A DNA stretch of 64,000 nucleotides from Lacihabitans soyangensis (GCF_024343775.1 NZ_RJUF01000198.1:20410-84409); one strand, 5' to 3'; shown: positions 24,599 through 34,175, numbered from the stretch's first letter. Made by a program: numbers and translations. Notes: generated by a model not told the origin, from the letters alone.

Positions 24599-26320
24599 TC
24601 ATAGATTATGCTTATTGAGTTCGTCTACAGCATAGTTCGCTGCTCGTGCTGTGAGAGCCATGTAGGTGATCGATGGATTCACGCAGTTTGAGCTCGTCAT
24701 GCACGCACCGTCTGTGATAAACACATTTTTGACAGCATGCACCTGATTGTTTCCATTCAATACCGAAGTTTTCGGATCTTTACCCATTCTAGCGGTTCCC
24801 ATTTCATGCACACCTACACCCATTCCCCCAGAATTATCAAAAGATTTTATATTCTTAAATCCTGAGACTTCTAACATTTCTACGGCATCTGCTTTGATTT
24901 GCTTACGCATTTCGAGTTCATTTTTCATAAAACCAGCATCAAAAACTATCTGAGGCATACCCCATTTGTCTGTTTTCGTAAAATCTAAGTGCATTTTATT
25001 CTCATGATAGGGTAAAACCTCTCCAAATCCCATCAATGACATACTCCAGCCACCCGGTTTATAAAGGGATTCCTTAAAATCTGCACCTATGCCTATTTCA
25101 TCTCCACCTCTACCCCAATTGCTTCTAGCTGATGCTCCTTGATAATCAAAACCTCTCAAGAAGTTTTTGTTCTGCGTTTGTGCATCAATGTTGACATATT
25201 TGGGAATAAAAATACCTACCGGCTTTCTGCCTTTATAATAGTCTTCTTCCATGCCATCAAAATCACCCATAGCTCCCACATGATAGTGATGGTCCATGAT
25301 GTTATGACCCAATTCACCAGAATCATTACCCATGCCATTTGGAAAACGCTCTGATTTCGAATTCATCAAAATCTGAGCCGTTGACATGGCTGAGGCGTTT
25401 AAGAAAATGATTTTTGCTTTGAAGGTATGCTCTTCCATAGTTTCGGCGTCTATCACCACTACACCAGTTGCTTTTTGAGTTTGATTATCAAATAGCACTT
25501 CTTTTACCACTGAATGAGGGCGAATGACAAAATTACCCGTATTGTTAGCAGCAGGTAAAGTGGATGAATTGGCACTAAAATAAGCTCCAAAAGGACAACC
25601 TCTTGAGCAGCGATTTCTGTTCTGACATTTTCCTCGGCCCAGCTTTAGCTGTTCTTCGGTAGGTTCTGTTAAGTGGGCCACACGACCAGAGGTGACGTAC
25701 CTGCCTTTGAATTTGCTTTGAATTTGAGACTTAAAATGATCCTCTAAACAATTCAACGGAAAGGGCGGCTGAAACTCACCGTCTGGAAAATGGCTAAGAC
25801 CCAATTTCTCACCACTGATACCAACGAATTTTTCAACATAGCTATACCATGGAGCTATGTCTTTGTAACGAATAGGCCAATCTATGGCTATGCCTTCACG
25901 GGCATTGGCTTCAAAGTCGTGCTCGCTCCAACGGTAAGTGTGTTTACCCCAAAGCAGACTCCTTCCACCTGTGTGATGTCCGCGAATCCAATCAAACGGC
26001 TGAATTTCCTGATAAGGATTATCTATGTCATTGGTCCAGAAATGTTTGGTATCTTCACCTACAAACCCACTTCTGATCTGAATATGATGCTTTTTTCTAT
26101 CCTCAGCAGTAAGTGCTCCTCTGTGCTCCTTGTCCCATGGGTCTTGATTCATGGTCGGATAGTCTTCCAAATGGTTGACCATTCGTCCTTTCTCTAAAAC
26201 TAGCGTCTTCAGACCCTTCTCCGAAAGTTCTTTGGCTGCCCAACTCCCGCTCATGCCTGAACCTACCACTATGGCATCGTACGTATTTGTTTTATTAAGT
26301 TTTGTATTCAGATTGGCCAT
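24599..26320 (-). CDS. GMC-family flavoprotein dehydrogenase (first copy)
   Basis: The 573-residue protein has the FAD Rossmann motif VVGSGMSGSWAAKEL (about 18-32), GGRSLLWGKHTYRW (about 117-130), the cysteine pair in CSRGCPFGAYFS (about 240-251), and the C-terminal HEMGTARMG and TSSNCVNPSITYMALTARA segments that hold the active-site His/Asn. It belongs to the GMC group whose members oxidise sugars, gluconate or glycosides and pass electrons to cytochrome c. There is no signal peptide of its own; export would be by association with the Tat subunit encoded downstream. The substrate is not deducible. The second pair at 29295-31566 has a very similar protein. Confidence 0.9.
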   Translation of the reverse strand: MANLNTKLNKTNTYDAIVVGSGMSGSWAAKELSEKGLKTLVLEKGRMVNHLEDYPTMNQDPWDKEHRGALTAEDRKKHHIQIRSGFVGEDTKHFWTNDIDNPYQEIQPFDWIRGHHTGGRSLLWGKHTYRWSEHDFEANAREGIAIDWPIRYKDIAPWYSYVEKFVGISGEKLGLSHFPDGEFQPPFPLNCLEDHFKSQIQSKFKGRYVTSGRVAHLTEPTEEQLKLGRGKCQNRNRCSRGCPFGAYFSANSSTLPAANNTGNFVIRPHSVVKEVLFDNQTQKATGVVVIDAETMEEHTFKAKIIFLNASAMSTAQILMNSKSERFPNGMGNDSGELGHNIMDHHYHVGAMGDFDGMEEDYYKGRKPVGIFIPKYVNIDAQTQNKNFLRGFDYQGASARSNWGRGGDEIGIGADFKESLYKPGGWSMSLMGFGEVLPYHENKMHLDFTKTDKWGMPQIVFDAGFMKNELEMRKQIKADAVEMLEVSGFKNIKSFDNSGGMGVGVHEMGTARMGKDPKTSVLNGNNQVHAVKNVFITDGACMTSSNCVNPSITYMALTARAANYAVDELNKHNL

Positions 26321-26626
26321 TAAATATTTTTTGGTTGAATGACTGCGAATTTATGCTTTTGTTTATTCAAAACCGACAAAAGCCTAAAATAATTACTCCA
26401 TAAAATTGAAATTAAAGGCTACATTATTGTGCTATACCGATAATTTCTTAAACAAATTCTATTTTTTATGCCATAAAACTAAATCAAGAATAACGATTCC
26501 AAAAAATTAAGCGTAATAGATTTTAAAGTTCTCGAAATTTAAAAGTTTACGATATCAGAATAAAATCATGAGTTGTCAAAAACGGCAACTTCAGGCATCC
26601 AGAAAATTTTTATAACGCATTTACCA
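26321..26626. other. Divergent intergenic region
   Basis: These 306 bp separate the divergent GMC gene and the lipoprotein gene and must contain both promoters. The sequence is A/T-rich. I see no open frame worth annotating, no long palindrome and no exact TAnnTTTG box. Confidence 0.5.
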
Positions 26627-29218
26627 ATGAAATTCTCTAAAACACTCTTAAGCTTAGCTCTGTTAGGAACTCTCTCTTGCAATGAAAACGCTTCCATAGA
26701 TCCCGAGGGAGCTACAATTACTTCAATTGCTTGTTCAAATGCCACATTTTCAGTGCCTGCAACTAGTGGAGCGTCATACACAGCCACTGCGAGTGTTCCT
26801 TACACTGGTGGAAATGGTGGTGATTACACTTCCGACGACGCTGTGGCCTCTTCTGGGGTTTTGGGTCTTACAGCAACCTTACAAGCAGGCACCTTGGCAG
26901 AAGGAAGCGGCACGGCTAATTTCATAATCACAGGAACACCCACTACATCTGGTACTGCAAGTTTTGCCATTGCTTTAGGCGGCCAAACTTGCACTTTGGC
27001 TTTGCCTGTGGCCGTTTCAAAATCCAGCATTTCTTCATTAGTTTGCGTAGCAACTCCCGCAAACGGTACCAGCGGAACGGCCTACACGGGTACTTTAACG
27101 ATGAATTATACAGGTGGAAATGGTGGTGTATATGATGTGTCAACGGCATCATCAATTGGAGTTGAAGGACTGACTGCCACAGTAGCAGCCGGTACATTAA
27201 GCAACGGAGCCGGAAGCTTGGTTTACAATATTTCGGGTACACCTAGTTCAGCCGGAAACGCAATTTTTAATTTAAGTTTAGGTGGACAGAGTTGTACAGT
27301 TTCGCTGATTGTAGCGGCAACAGCTTCTGGAACTGCTACACCTGCCAAAGACACTGTGGTAATAAACTACTCAGGAGTAAGTGCAGCCATAAGTAATCCT
27401 TACCAAAGCGACGGTGTGTCCATAACTTTAAGTGGAGCCGATGTGACTGTAAAATCGACCAATGTTTCCAAAGAAATTGTCTATTTATTATCAGGCAATG
27501 CCACTAAAGGAAGTTTTAAACTTTATAGCGAATACCGCTACAATATCACCATGAAAGGTGTTAATATCACTAACTCCATAGGACCAGCTGTCAATATCCA
27601 ATCGACAAAAAAAGGAACTATTAACGTTTTGGCTGGAACAACCAACAACTTAGTGGACGGAGTAACCTATTCTACCAGTACTGAAGATCAAAAAGGCACT
27701 TTTTTTAGTGAAGGTCAGTTGAATTTTATGGGAACAGGAACCCTAAATGTTACAGGAAACAACAAACATGGTATTGTAGCAGATGATTATATAGCCATAA
27801 GCGAGGCAAAAATTATCATAAAATCTGCAATAAAAGACGGAATTCATGCCAATGATTATTTTTTGATGGACAATGGAAACTTGAGCCTAACATCATCAGG
27901 TGACGGCATTGTGGCCGAAGAAGGATACGTAGCAATTAATGGCGGAACTATTAATATTAACAGTGTAGATGATGGCATATCTGCACCTTATGAAGGCACA
28001 GATGCTAGTATTACGCCATATGTATTGATCAAAGGTGGAAAAATAACCGTGAACACCTCGGGCGAAAAAGGAAATGCTCTGAAAAGCCAAAGTTACACTA
28101 CCATCATTACCATAGATGCTATTAATTTGAATGTTTCTGGCAAAGGAGCAAAAGGCATAAAAACCGGTGGAGATTTCACGCTGAATGCTGGCACTGTAAA
28201 AATCACGAATTCGGGTGTGGCCTATTACAACACCACAGATGCTGATATAGTCGCCCCAGCCGGTATAAATTGTGATAAAAACCTAAAAATAAACGGTGGT
28301 GACGTAAGCATCACTTGTACTGGGCAAGGAGGTAAAGGAATAAATGTGGACGGCACAGCTACCCTAGGAGGAGGTGCGACAAACATTACTGCCTCAGGTG
28401 CTAAATTTACCTACAGTAGCACCCAAACCAGCGAAGCCAAAGGTTTTAAAAGCGATGGAGCATTTGTGATGAACAATGGCGAACTAAATATATCTGCAAC
28501 TGACGACGGTTTGAAATCTGGAACCTCGGTAACTGTTAACAACGGTACAATCAATGTTACAAAATCCTATGAAGGAATGGAGTCTATTTTTATTAACATA
28601 AACGGTGGAGTGACCAACCTTACGGCTTCTAATGATGGCATCAATACCTCTTATGGCACAGTTTCAGGTGGAACAGAGTCGAACGATGGAAGTAGCCTGA
28701 CAATAGGTGGTGGTGTACTAATAGTTACAGGGTCGGATGGAGTTGATGTTAATGGAAATTTCTTCATCAAGGGAGGAACCACCATAGTTAGTGGCAACGA
28801 AGGTATTGATATCAACGGAAACTTCATTATAAGCGGAGGAACTATTATTTCCTCAGGGCCGAACTCAAACATGACCAAATCAATGAGCACCTCTTCTACT
28901 CAGGTGAGTATGTTTATTAAATCTACTTCGTCTTTGGCAGCTACTTCACTTATTCATATTGAAGATGCTTCTGGAAAAGACTTGGTAACCTGTAAACCGA
29001 GAAGTGCTGCCGCAATTTTTCATTTTTCAAGTCCAAGTTTGGCCAAAAATACGTCCTACAAAATATATTATGGTGGTACTTACACAGGTGGAAGTTTTGT
29101 TGGAAATTCATCAGGATGGGGCTTGTATACAGGAGGGTCCTATTCAAACACAGGAGCAACTTTGAAGTCCTCACCAACTACTTCGAGTTCAGCTGCGGTG
29201 AATGCTCTAACTTTTTAA
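26627..29218 (+). CDS. Lipoprotein with Ig-like repeats and a Cthe_2159-type carbohydrate-binding beta-helix
   Basis: The 863-residue protein is a lipoprotein: its leader ends LLGTLSC (Cys about 20). Two homologous segments of about 95 residues (about 30-130 and 135-230) share PYTGGNGGxY and GGQxCT motifs and look like Ig-like domains. From about residue 240 there are repeated short strands (GDGIVAEEGYVAINGGTINI, DDGISAPYEG, DDGLKSGTSVTVNNGTINV) typical of the Cthe_2159 family, a pectate-lyase-like beta-helix that binds polygalacturonate and cellulose through calcium. It has no lyase catalytic residues that I can see. The ATG at 26627 was chosen because it begins the lipoprotein signal. A surface receptor for pectic chains would fit the pectin genes in this window. 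Confidence 0.8.
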   Translation: MKFSKTLLSLALLGTLSCNENASIDPEGATITSIACSNATFSVPATSGASYTATASVPYTGGNGGDYTSDDAVASSGVLGLTATLQAGTLAEGSGTANFIITGTPTTSGTASFAIALGGQTCTLALPVAVSKSSISSLVCVATPANGTSGTAYTGTLTMNYTGGNGGVYDVSTASSIGVEGLTATVAAGTLSNGAGSLVYNISGTPSSAGNAIFNLSLGGQSCTVSLIVAATASGTATPAKDTVVINYSGVSAAISNPYQSDGVSITLSGADVTVKSTNVSKEIVYLLSGNATKGSFKLYSEYRYNITMKGVNITNSIGPAVNIQSTKKGTINVLAGTTNNLVDGVTYSTSTEDQKGTFFSEGQLNFMGTGTLNVTGNNKHGIVADDYIAISEAKIIIKSAIKDGIHANDYFLMDNGNLSLTSSGDGIVAEEGYVAINGGTININSVDDGISAPYEGTDASITPYVLIKGGKITVNTSGEKGNALKSQSYTTIITIDAINLNVSGKGAKGIKTGGDFTLNAGTVKITNSGVAYYNTTDADIVAPAGINCDKNLKINGGDVSITCTGQGGKGINVDGTATLGGGATNITASGAKFTYSSTQTSEAKGFKSDGAFVMNNGELNISATDDGLKSGTSVTVNNGTINVTKSYEGMESIFININGGVTNLTASNDGINTSYGTVSGGTESNDGSSLTIGGGVLIVTGSDGVDVNGNFFIKGGTTIVSGNEGIDINGNFIISGGTIISSGPNSNMTKSMSTSSTQVSMFIKSTSSLAATSLIHIEDASGKDLVTCKPRSAAAIFHFSSPSLAKNTSYKIYYGGTYTGGSFVGNSSGWGLYTGGSYSNTGATLKSSPTTSSSAAVNALTF

Positions 29219-29238
29219 AAATAATTTCTTTATATCAA

Positions 29239-29276
29239 AAAAAAGACTCTTCAGGATACCTTGAAGAGTCTTTTTT
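29239..29276. terminator. Bidirectional intrinsic terminator
   Basis: AAAAAAGACTCTTCA pairs with TGAAGAGTCTTTTTT in a 15-bp inverted repeat with an 8-nt loop. It separates the convergent lipoprotein gene (stop 29218) and second GMC gene (stop 29295) and has T runs in both directions. Confidence 0.9.
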
Positions 29277-29294
29277 ACATTTCATCGGGTATAA

Positions 29295-31007
29295 TCAAAT
29301 ATTCTTTTTCTTCATTTCCCTTACTGCAAAATCGGCCGCACGAGCAGTTAATGCCATGTAAGTCAAAGATGGATTGACGCAAGAAGCTGAGGTCATTGCG
29401 GCACCGTCTGTTACAAAAACGTTAGGAACTGAATGCAGTTGATTGTTGCCATTCAATACCGAAGTTTTAGGATCTCGGCCCATACGGGCAGTTCCCATTT
29501 CATGGATGGCCATGCCAGGATAAGATTTATTATCGTATGATCTTACATTTTTCATACCTGCTTTTTCGAGCATTTCAGCGGCATCATTTTGCATGTCTAT
29601 ACGCATCTTGGCCTCGTTTTCTTTGAATTCCGCATCAAAAACCACAATCGGCAACCCCCACTTGTCTTTTTCGGTTTTGTGAAGATACATGCGGTTTTCA
29701 TGGTATGGTAAACATTCGCCGAAACCGCTCAATCCCATTCTCCATGGACCTGGCTTGGTTAGAGCCTCTTTCATATCAGCACCGAAGGCTTTTGCATCAG
29801 AGCCTTGATTCCAACCAGCTCTTGAGCCTCCACCTTGGTAACCGAAGCCACGAACGTAATCGCGTTTGTCGTTACCAATATTTCTATAACGTGGCACATA
29901 AATACCGTTGGCTCTTCTACCAAAGTAATAATTATCTTTTCCGCCTTCCCATTCACCGCTCGCTCCAATTTTGAAGTGGTGATCCATCAAATTGTGACCC
30001 AATTCGCCTGAATCATTACCCATTCCATTCGGAAATCTGTTTGAGGTTGAGTTGAGTAATACCGATGTTGAGCCTAATGTACTTCCATTTACAAAAACTA
30101 TTTTGGCATAAAACTCTACTACTTCCAAAGTGTTTGTGTCGATGACTCTTACCCCAGTAGCACGATTTTTATTTTCATCGTACATAATTTCTTTTACGAC
30201 AGAATCGGGTCTTACGGTCAATTTGCCTGTTTTCATTGCAGCTGGCAAGGTGGCCGACTGCGTGCTGAAATACGCACCATAAGGACATCCCAATGAGCAT
30301 TTGTTGCGGTATTGACAACCCGAACGACCTACACCCGTTTGAGCTTTTTGAGCTTCGGAAAGGTTAGCTACACGACCAATAGTCATTATTCTACCAGGAA
30401 AATGCTCAGCGATTTTCTTCTTCACCTCTTTTTCCACACAGTACATATCCATTGCTGGTAAGAAATCAGAATCTGGCAACTGAGGCAGGCCCAATTTTTC
30501 ACCTGAGATACCCGCGAATTTCTCGACATAAGAATACCAAGGAGCTATATCTTTATATCTTATCGGCCAGTCCACTGCAATGCCTTCTTTTAGGTTGGCT
30601 TCAAAGTCAATGTCGCTCAATCTGTACGACTGTCTACCCCACATAATTGATTTTCCACCGACGATATCAGGTCTGAACCAGTCGAAACGCTTCTCTTCTT
30701 GGTACATCGAATCCGAGTCGTTCATCCAATATTTTTCGGTATTTTCGTTGTAAGGATAATCTCTCGCCAATTTCGGATGAGATTCTTTTTGAGCCACAGT
30801 CAAGCGACCATTATACATCGTATCCCAAGGGTTTTTCATAGCGTTTTCATAGCCACTTACGTGTTCAAGTTGCTTGCCCTTGTCGAGCATCAGCACTTTT
30901 AATCCTTTCTCGGTAAGCTCTTTGGCGGCCCAACCACCAGATATTCCCGAGCCTATCACTATGGCATCGAAAGTTTGAGCTTTTACTGCATCTATATTTA
31001 AATTCAT
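29295..31007 (-). CDS. GMC-family flavoprotein dehydrogenase (second copy)
   Basis: The 570-residue paralogue of the protein at 24599-26320 has the FAD motif VIGSGISGGWAAKEL (about 17-31), GGKSIMWGRQSYRL, CSLGCPYGAYFS and C-terminal HEMGTARMG and TSASCVNPSLTYMALTARA. I chose the ATG at 31005-31007; the longer open frame upstream reads through the end of the partner gene. It follows its Tat subunit gene by 28 bp, so the gene order is subunit then flavoprotein, opposite to the first pair. Substrate unknown; the family is periplasmic and donates electrons to a c-type haem. Confidence 0.9.
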   Translation of the reverse strand: MNLNIDAVKAQTFDAIVIGSGISGGWAAKELTEKGLKVLMLDKGKQLEHVSGYENAMKNPWDTMYNGRLTVAQKESHPKLARDYPYNENTEKYWMNDSDSMYQEEKRFDWFRPDIVGGKSIMWGRQSYRLSDIDFEANLKEGIAVDWPIRYKDIAPWYSYVEKFAGISGEKLGLPQLPDSDFLPAMDMYCVEKEVKKKIAEHFPGRIMTIGRVANLSEAQKAQTGVGRSGCQYRNKCSLGCPYGAYFSTQSATLPAAMKTGKLTVRPDSVVKEIMYDENKNRATGVRVIDTNTLEVVEFYAKIVFVNGSTLGSTSVLLNSTSNRFPNGMGNDSGELGHNLMDHHFKIGASGEWEGGKDNYYFGRRANGIYVPRYRNIGNDKRDYVRGFGYQGGGSRAGWNQGSDAKAFGADMKEALTKPGPWRMGLSGFGECLPYHENRMYLHKTEKDKWGLPIVVFDAEFKENEAKMRIDMQNDAAEMLEKAGMKNVRSYDNKSYPGMAIHEMGTARMGRDPKTSVLNGNNQLHSVPNVFVTDGAAMTSASCVNPSLTYMALTARAADFAVREMKKKNI

Positions 31008-31035
31008 TTTTATTATTGATTTTAGAGGGTTGAAA

Positions 31036-31566
31036 TTATAAAGCCCAAGCTTTTTGGCCTTTTTCCAAGGTGGTGCAGCCATCAAATCTGCCTGGAATCG
31101 GATCATAAGCCAAAGCCTGCGTAGCACCGATTTCAGAGGTAAAATAGCCTGTAATGGTGAGGTTTTTCATTTCTCTGAAAAAGTCTTTGTTGTACACCGT
31201 GGCGTCTTCTATCATTTCGTTTTTTTGTGGAAGTGTCAAATCCACAAATCCCTTTCCGAATTTTGATTTGCTGTCGTCGTTCAGCTTTCCCAGCCCATCA
31301 TAAAACTTCTTTTGTTCGTCTTTGGTGAAACAATCACGCACCACTCTGATGATAAAATTATGGGCTCCAGCCTCTTTGGCACCGGGGGTAGAAGTAGCAG
31401 GGATAATAATGTCAGCCACCTCGGCCAATAGTCTTTCCTGCAAATCGTCGGCCACCAAACCTGGTTCGGAATTTAGCACCTCTCCCATGGCACCGGCCAT
31501 CAAAGGTGCAGCCATAACGCCCCCAAGCATAAACGTAACCCTCTGTATGAGTTCTCTTCTGTTCAT
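31036..31566 (-). CDS. Gluconate 2-dehydrogenase subunit 3-like protein, Tat leader
   Basis: The 176-residue protein begins MNRRELIQRVTFMLGGVM, a twin-arginine leader with no lipobox, in contrast to the first copy. The body shows EVADIIIPATSTPGAKEAGA (about 49-68) and ends with AYDPIPGRFDGC. It is the Tat-carrying partner of the flavoprotein encoded 28 bp downstream. A TATCTTTG box (31611-31618) lies 45 bp before the start. Confidence 0.87.
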   Translation of the reverse strand: MNRRELIQRVTFMLGGVMAAPLMAGAMGEVLNSEPGLVADDLQERLLAEVADIIIPATSTPGAKEAGAHNFIIRVVRDCFTKDEQKKFYDGLGKLNDDSKSKFGKGFVDLTLPQKNEMIEDATVYNKDFFREMKNLTITGYFTSEIGATQALAYDPIPGRFDGCTTLEKGQKAWAL

Positions 31567-31610
31567 TTTAGATAGATTTTAAGATAATTATATAAGCCCA
31601 AGAATCACAA

Positions 31611-31618
31611 CAAAGATA
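31611..31618 (-). promoter_or_regulatory. Bacteroidota-type -7 promoter box
   Basis: On the minus strand the sequence is TATCTTTG, matching TAnnTTTG, 45 bp before the start of the Tat subunit gene at 31566. A TTTTTTG lies upstream but at about 13 bp instead of 19-21, so the -33 box is doubtful. Confidence 0.4.
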
Positions 31619-31774
31619 TTTTATATTTTTTCAAAAAATAACCATAGAAGTATTTTTTCATCTACTAATATGGAGGATTGGACTAAAAGAGCAAATACAG
31701 GTATGAAATTACATGAAGCTAAGTAATAACTGGTCAATTGTTGAGAAGCAATAAAACAGATAATTTCGAAATAA

Positions 31775-31808
31775 AAAAGCCACAAAGAATTGAATTCAAT
31801 GTGGCTTT
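31775..31808 (-). terminator. Intrinsic terminator of the dienelactone hydrolase gene
   Basis: AAAGCCACA and TGTGGCTTT form a 9-bp inverted repeat with a 15-nt loop that itself contains GAATTC. On the minus strand the stem is followed by a T run, 17 bp after the stop at 31826. Confidence 0.8.
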
Positions 31809-31825
31809 AATCAATAAAATTCTCC

Positions 31826-32686
31826 TTAAAACTTACCCTTCAAATACCCCAAAGCCATACCGTAGGCTTCTTTGGTAAGAGCTGGGTCATGTTTTGGATT
31901 GCTTGGATTGGCAAATCCGTGTACGCCATCAAATATTTTGTAATCCAGCTTTTTGCCGGCTATTTTCATGTTTTCAGCAAATTTCTCAATTACTTCTTTT
32001 GAGATTCTAGTTTCAGTGGCGAAAAGGCCTAGAACGTCAGAATTGAGTTTTTTGAGTTCATTTACATCGCTAACAGGCATACCGTAATACATAACCGAAC
32101 CTACAGTTTGTTTACCTCCCAAAATAGCAGAGCGAAGCGACCAAGCACCACCAAAACACCAGCCAACATTGGCTATTTTTGCTTTTTTACCAGCAAAAGT
32201 TGTGGCTCCATTTACGATAGCTACCAAACGATCCTCTTTTGTACCTGACATCAATTTACCCGCTTCTTGAGGATTAGAAGTGGATTGTCCATCATACATA
32301 TCTACTGCCAAAACGTTTACATTTTCACCCAAATCTTTGTAAAACTTATCTGATTCTTGACGGATATAGTCATTTAATCCCCACCATTCTTGGTAAACAA
32401 AAAGCCACTTGTTGGATTTCTTTTTGGCTTTTACCAAATAACCTTTGCCATCTGTACCATCCGTAGTTTTGAAGGTTACATTGGTTCCTACTCCAGTATA
32501 TTGAAGCGGAGCCGGTGCGAAATGGAGAGCCTGAAACTCTGGATCAAGTGCAAACTGACGCATGTCATCACCAGGAAAAGTGTGGCAGATGGTCATCGGT
32601 TCGGCCTTTGTGTCCAAATCATTGAAAGTTGGGACAAAAAGAACAAACGAAAAAAAAATAGGAAGGATAAAGCTTAGTTTAAACAT
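31826..32686 (-). CDS. Exported dienelactone-hydrolase-family protein
   Basis: The 286-residue alpha/beta hydrolase has an N-terminal hydrophobic leader (about 1-18). The nucleophile elbow is GWCFGG (about 176-181, Cys nucleophile) and the catalytic His lies in DGVHGF (about 251-256); the oxyanion region is YQEWWGLNDYIRQ (about 99-111). The position where the family usually has Asp reads LFATETRISKE (about 220-230), so the acid may be Glu. Related enzymes hydrolyse lactones and esters. It stands between its own terminator and that of the next upstream gene, so it is probably a single transcript; substrate unknown. Confidence 0.85.
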   Translation of the reverse strand: MFKLSFILPIFFSFVLFVPTFNDLDTKAEPMTICHTFPGDDMRQFALDPEFQALHFAPAPLQYTGVGTNVTFKTTDGTDGKGYLVKAKKKSNKWLFVYQEWWGLNDYIRQESDKFYKDLGENVNVLAVDMYDGQSTSNPQEAGKLMSGTKEDRLVAIVNGATTFAGKKAKIANVGWCFGGAWSLRSAILGGKQTVGSVMYYGMPVSDVNELKKLNSDVLGLFATETRISKEVIEKFAENMKIAGKKLDYKIFDGVHGFANPSNPKHDPALTKEAYGMALGYLKGKF

Positions 32687-32849
32687 AGTTTTGTTAAGGT
32701 TTTAATTTTAGATTGCTTGTTTCGACACTGAGTTTCACAGTATTTTTCTTTATTCACATTATGTTTTTGAGTTTCACGGAGTTTTCGCTCTGCTCATTTT
32801 TACCCGAAAGTTAACTTCGAATAGCCCTTAGACTGTTCTAACAAAAAAA

Positions 32850-32876
32850 CCGTCAATATGTTTCGACGGCTTTTTT
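32850..32876 (-). terminator. Intrinsic terminator of the haem-binding protein gene
   Basis: CCGTC and GACGG, extended by flanking A and T runs, form a hairpin with a 10-nt loop. On the minus strand the stem is followed by TTTTTTTG, 17 bp after the stop at 32893. Confidence 0.75.
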
Positions 32877-32892
32877 GGTAGGTGAATGTTCT

Positions 32893-33399
32893 CTATTTCG
32901 CTGGTTTTGGTCTTGGCTTCATTTTCAGGCTATCAGCAGGGTAATGTGCCTTCAATGAATCCATTTGGGCACTGGCCCAGCTTACTATTGCTTCTCTTTG
33001 AGCATCGGTAAGGTTCGCCTCCTTGTGTAGTCCAAAATAGGTATATGACTCCAAAGGCATCTCTTTTTCTTTGACCATTTCTATAGTCTCTTCTAACTTA
33101 TGGTTTTGAACGGCTACAGGTAATTTTGTAAAAGTAGAGATATTGAAATGTTTCTTTCCATCTACCACATGATGATCTAAAAACCATGCAATGGGCTGAA
33201 TATTAGAATACCACGGGTAGACAGTCTTGTTGGAGTGGCAATCGTTACAAGCTACTTCAAACGTCTTTTTGACATCCTCTGGCATATCATATTTGGTAGT
33301 GATGGCGTAAGTATTGTCGTCGGAAAGGTTTTTTTCTGGTTTTACAAACTGGATGGCAATCAACACGACTGCGAGGCCAATAAAGATTTTTTTAAGCAT
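32893..33399 (-). CDS. Membrane-anchored haem-binding (c-type) protein
   Basis: The 168-residue protein has an N-terminal membrane anchor (about 3-18) and a single CNDCH haem-attachment motif (about 51-55, CxxCH) followed by SNKTVYPWYSNIQPIAWFLD, the signature of the Bacteroidota haem-binding domain family (PF14376). The C-terminus is rich in Lys and Pro. I chose the ATG at 33397-33399, which starts the membrane helix. It probably carries one electron in the periplasm and is a candidate acceptor for the GMC dehydrogenases nearby, but the linkage is only positional. Confidence 0.85.
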   Translation of the reverse strand: MLKKIFIGLAVVLIAIQFVKPEKNLSDDNTYAITTKYDMPEDVKKTFEVACNDCHSNKTVYPWYSNIQPIAWFLDHHVVDGKKHFNISTFTKLPVAVQNHKLEETIEMVKEKEMPLESYTYFGLHKEANLTDAQREAIVSWASAQMDSLKAHYPADSLKMKPRPKPAK

Positions 33400-33504
33400 T
33401 GTACTATTTATATTAGGTGATCTATAAAAATTTGCGTTTCGGATAATTGAAATCATAATTTACAAAACATAAATAAGATTATCATCATCCGCAATCGCAA
33501 TTTC

Positions 33505-34077
33505 TTATTTTTTCTGAAACTCACCTGTTGCTCTGATAGCGATTTCGTCACCCACCATCACGTTTTCCAGTTTTCCTCCAATGCCGAACTCGCTTCTTTT
33601 AATTGTCCCTGTGGCTTTAATACCCAATTGTGGTATTTTATTGTTGGGATTTGGATGAGCCATTGGTCCATTCATAGTAACATCCAAAGTGATAGGTTTA
33701 GTGATACCTTTGATGGTAATATTTCCAGCCATTTTATATTTATTGCCAGAAACCTTGGTCAGTTTGGTGCTTTTAAAAGTTATGGCAGGAAACTTCTCGA
33801 CATTAAACATATCCTCACTTTTGAGGTGATTATCACGCATTTCTAAGTCGGTGTTGATGCTCGCAGACTCTATCGAAATCTCAAAAACTGCATCGGACAA
33901 ATCGTCTTTGGCAGCGGTAATTTTTCCATCAAACTTCTTGAAATAACCATCCACCTCGGACAAACCGTGATGCTCGGCTATAAAAGTAAATTTGGTATGG
34001 CCTTTGTCAATGCTCCATTGGGCAAAAGTAAAGGTAGAAACTAGCAAAAAAGCGAATGATAAGACTGTTTTTTTCAT
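33505..34077 (-). CDS. YceI-family periplasmic lipid-binding protein
   Basis: The 190-residue protein has a signal peptide (about 1-19, ending TFTFAQ) and the YceI lipocalin-like barrel: WSIDKGHTKFTFIAEHHGLS (about 20-39), then DLEMRDNHLKSEDMFNVEKFPAITFKS-type core and a C-terminal GDEIAIRATGEF. YceI proteins bind polyprenoid or other amphipathic ligands. I chose the ATG at 34075-34077 as the signal start. The 98-bp leader upstream contains CACAAAGGTACACTAAGGAG, part of a repeat type common in Bacteroidota spacers. It follows the BNR-repeat gene. Confidence 0.88.
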   Translation of the reverse strand: MKKTVLSFAFLLVSTFTFAQWSIDKGHTKFTFIAEHHGLSEVDGYFKKFDGKITAAKDDLSDAVFEISIESASINTDLEMRDNHLKSEDMFNVEKFPAITFKSTKLTKVSGNKYKMAGNITIKGITKPITLDVTMNGPMAHPNPNNKIPQLGIKATGTIKRSEFGIGGKLENVMVGDEIAIRATGEFQKK

Positions 34078-34175
34078 TGTTTTAGGTTTAATTATACTAT
34101 ACGAGACTATTACACAAAGGTACACTAAGGAGGCACGAAGGATCACAAAGTGATTTCTTAATTTTACACAAAATA

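Noticed and set aside
32701..32830. Short direct repeats of GAGTTTCAC upstream of the dienelactone hydrolase gene
   Set aside because: Only two short copies are present, resembling degenerate spacer repeats; too weak to annotate as a feature.
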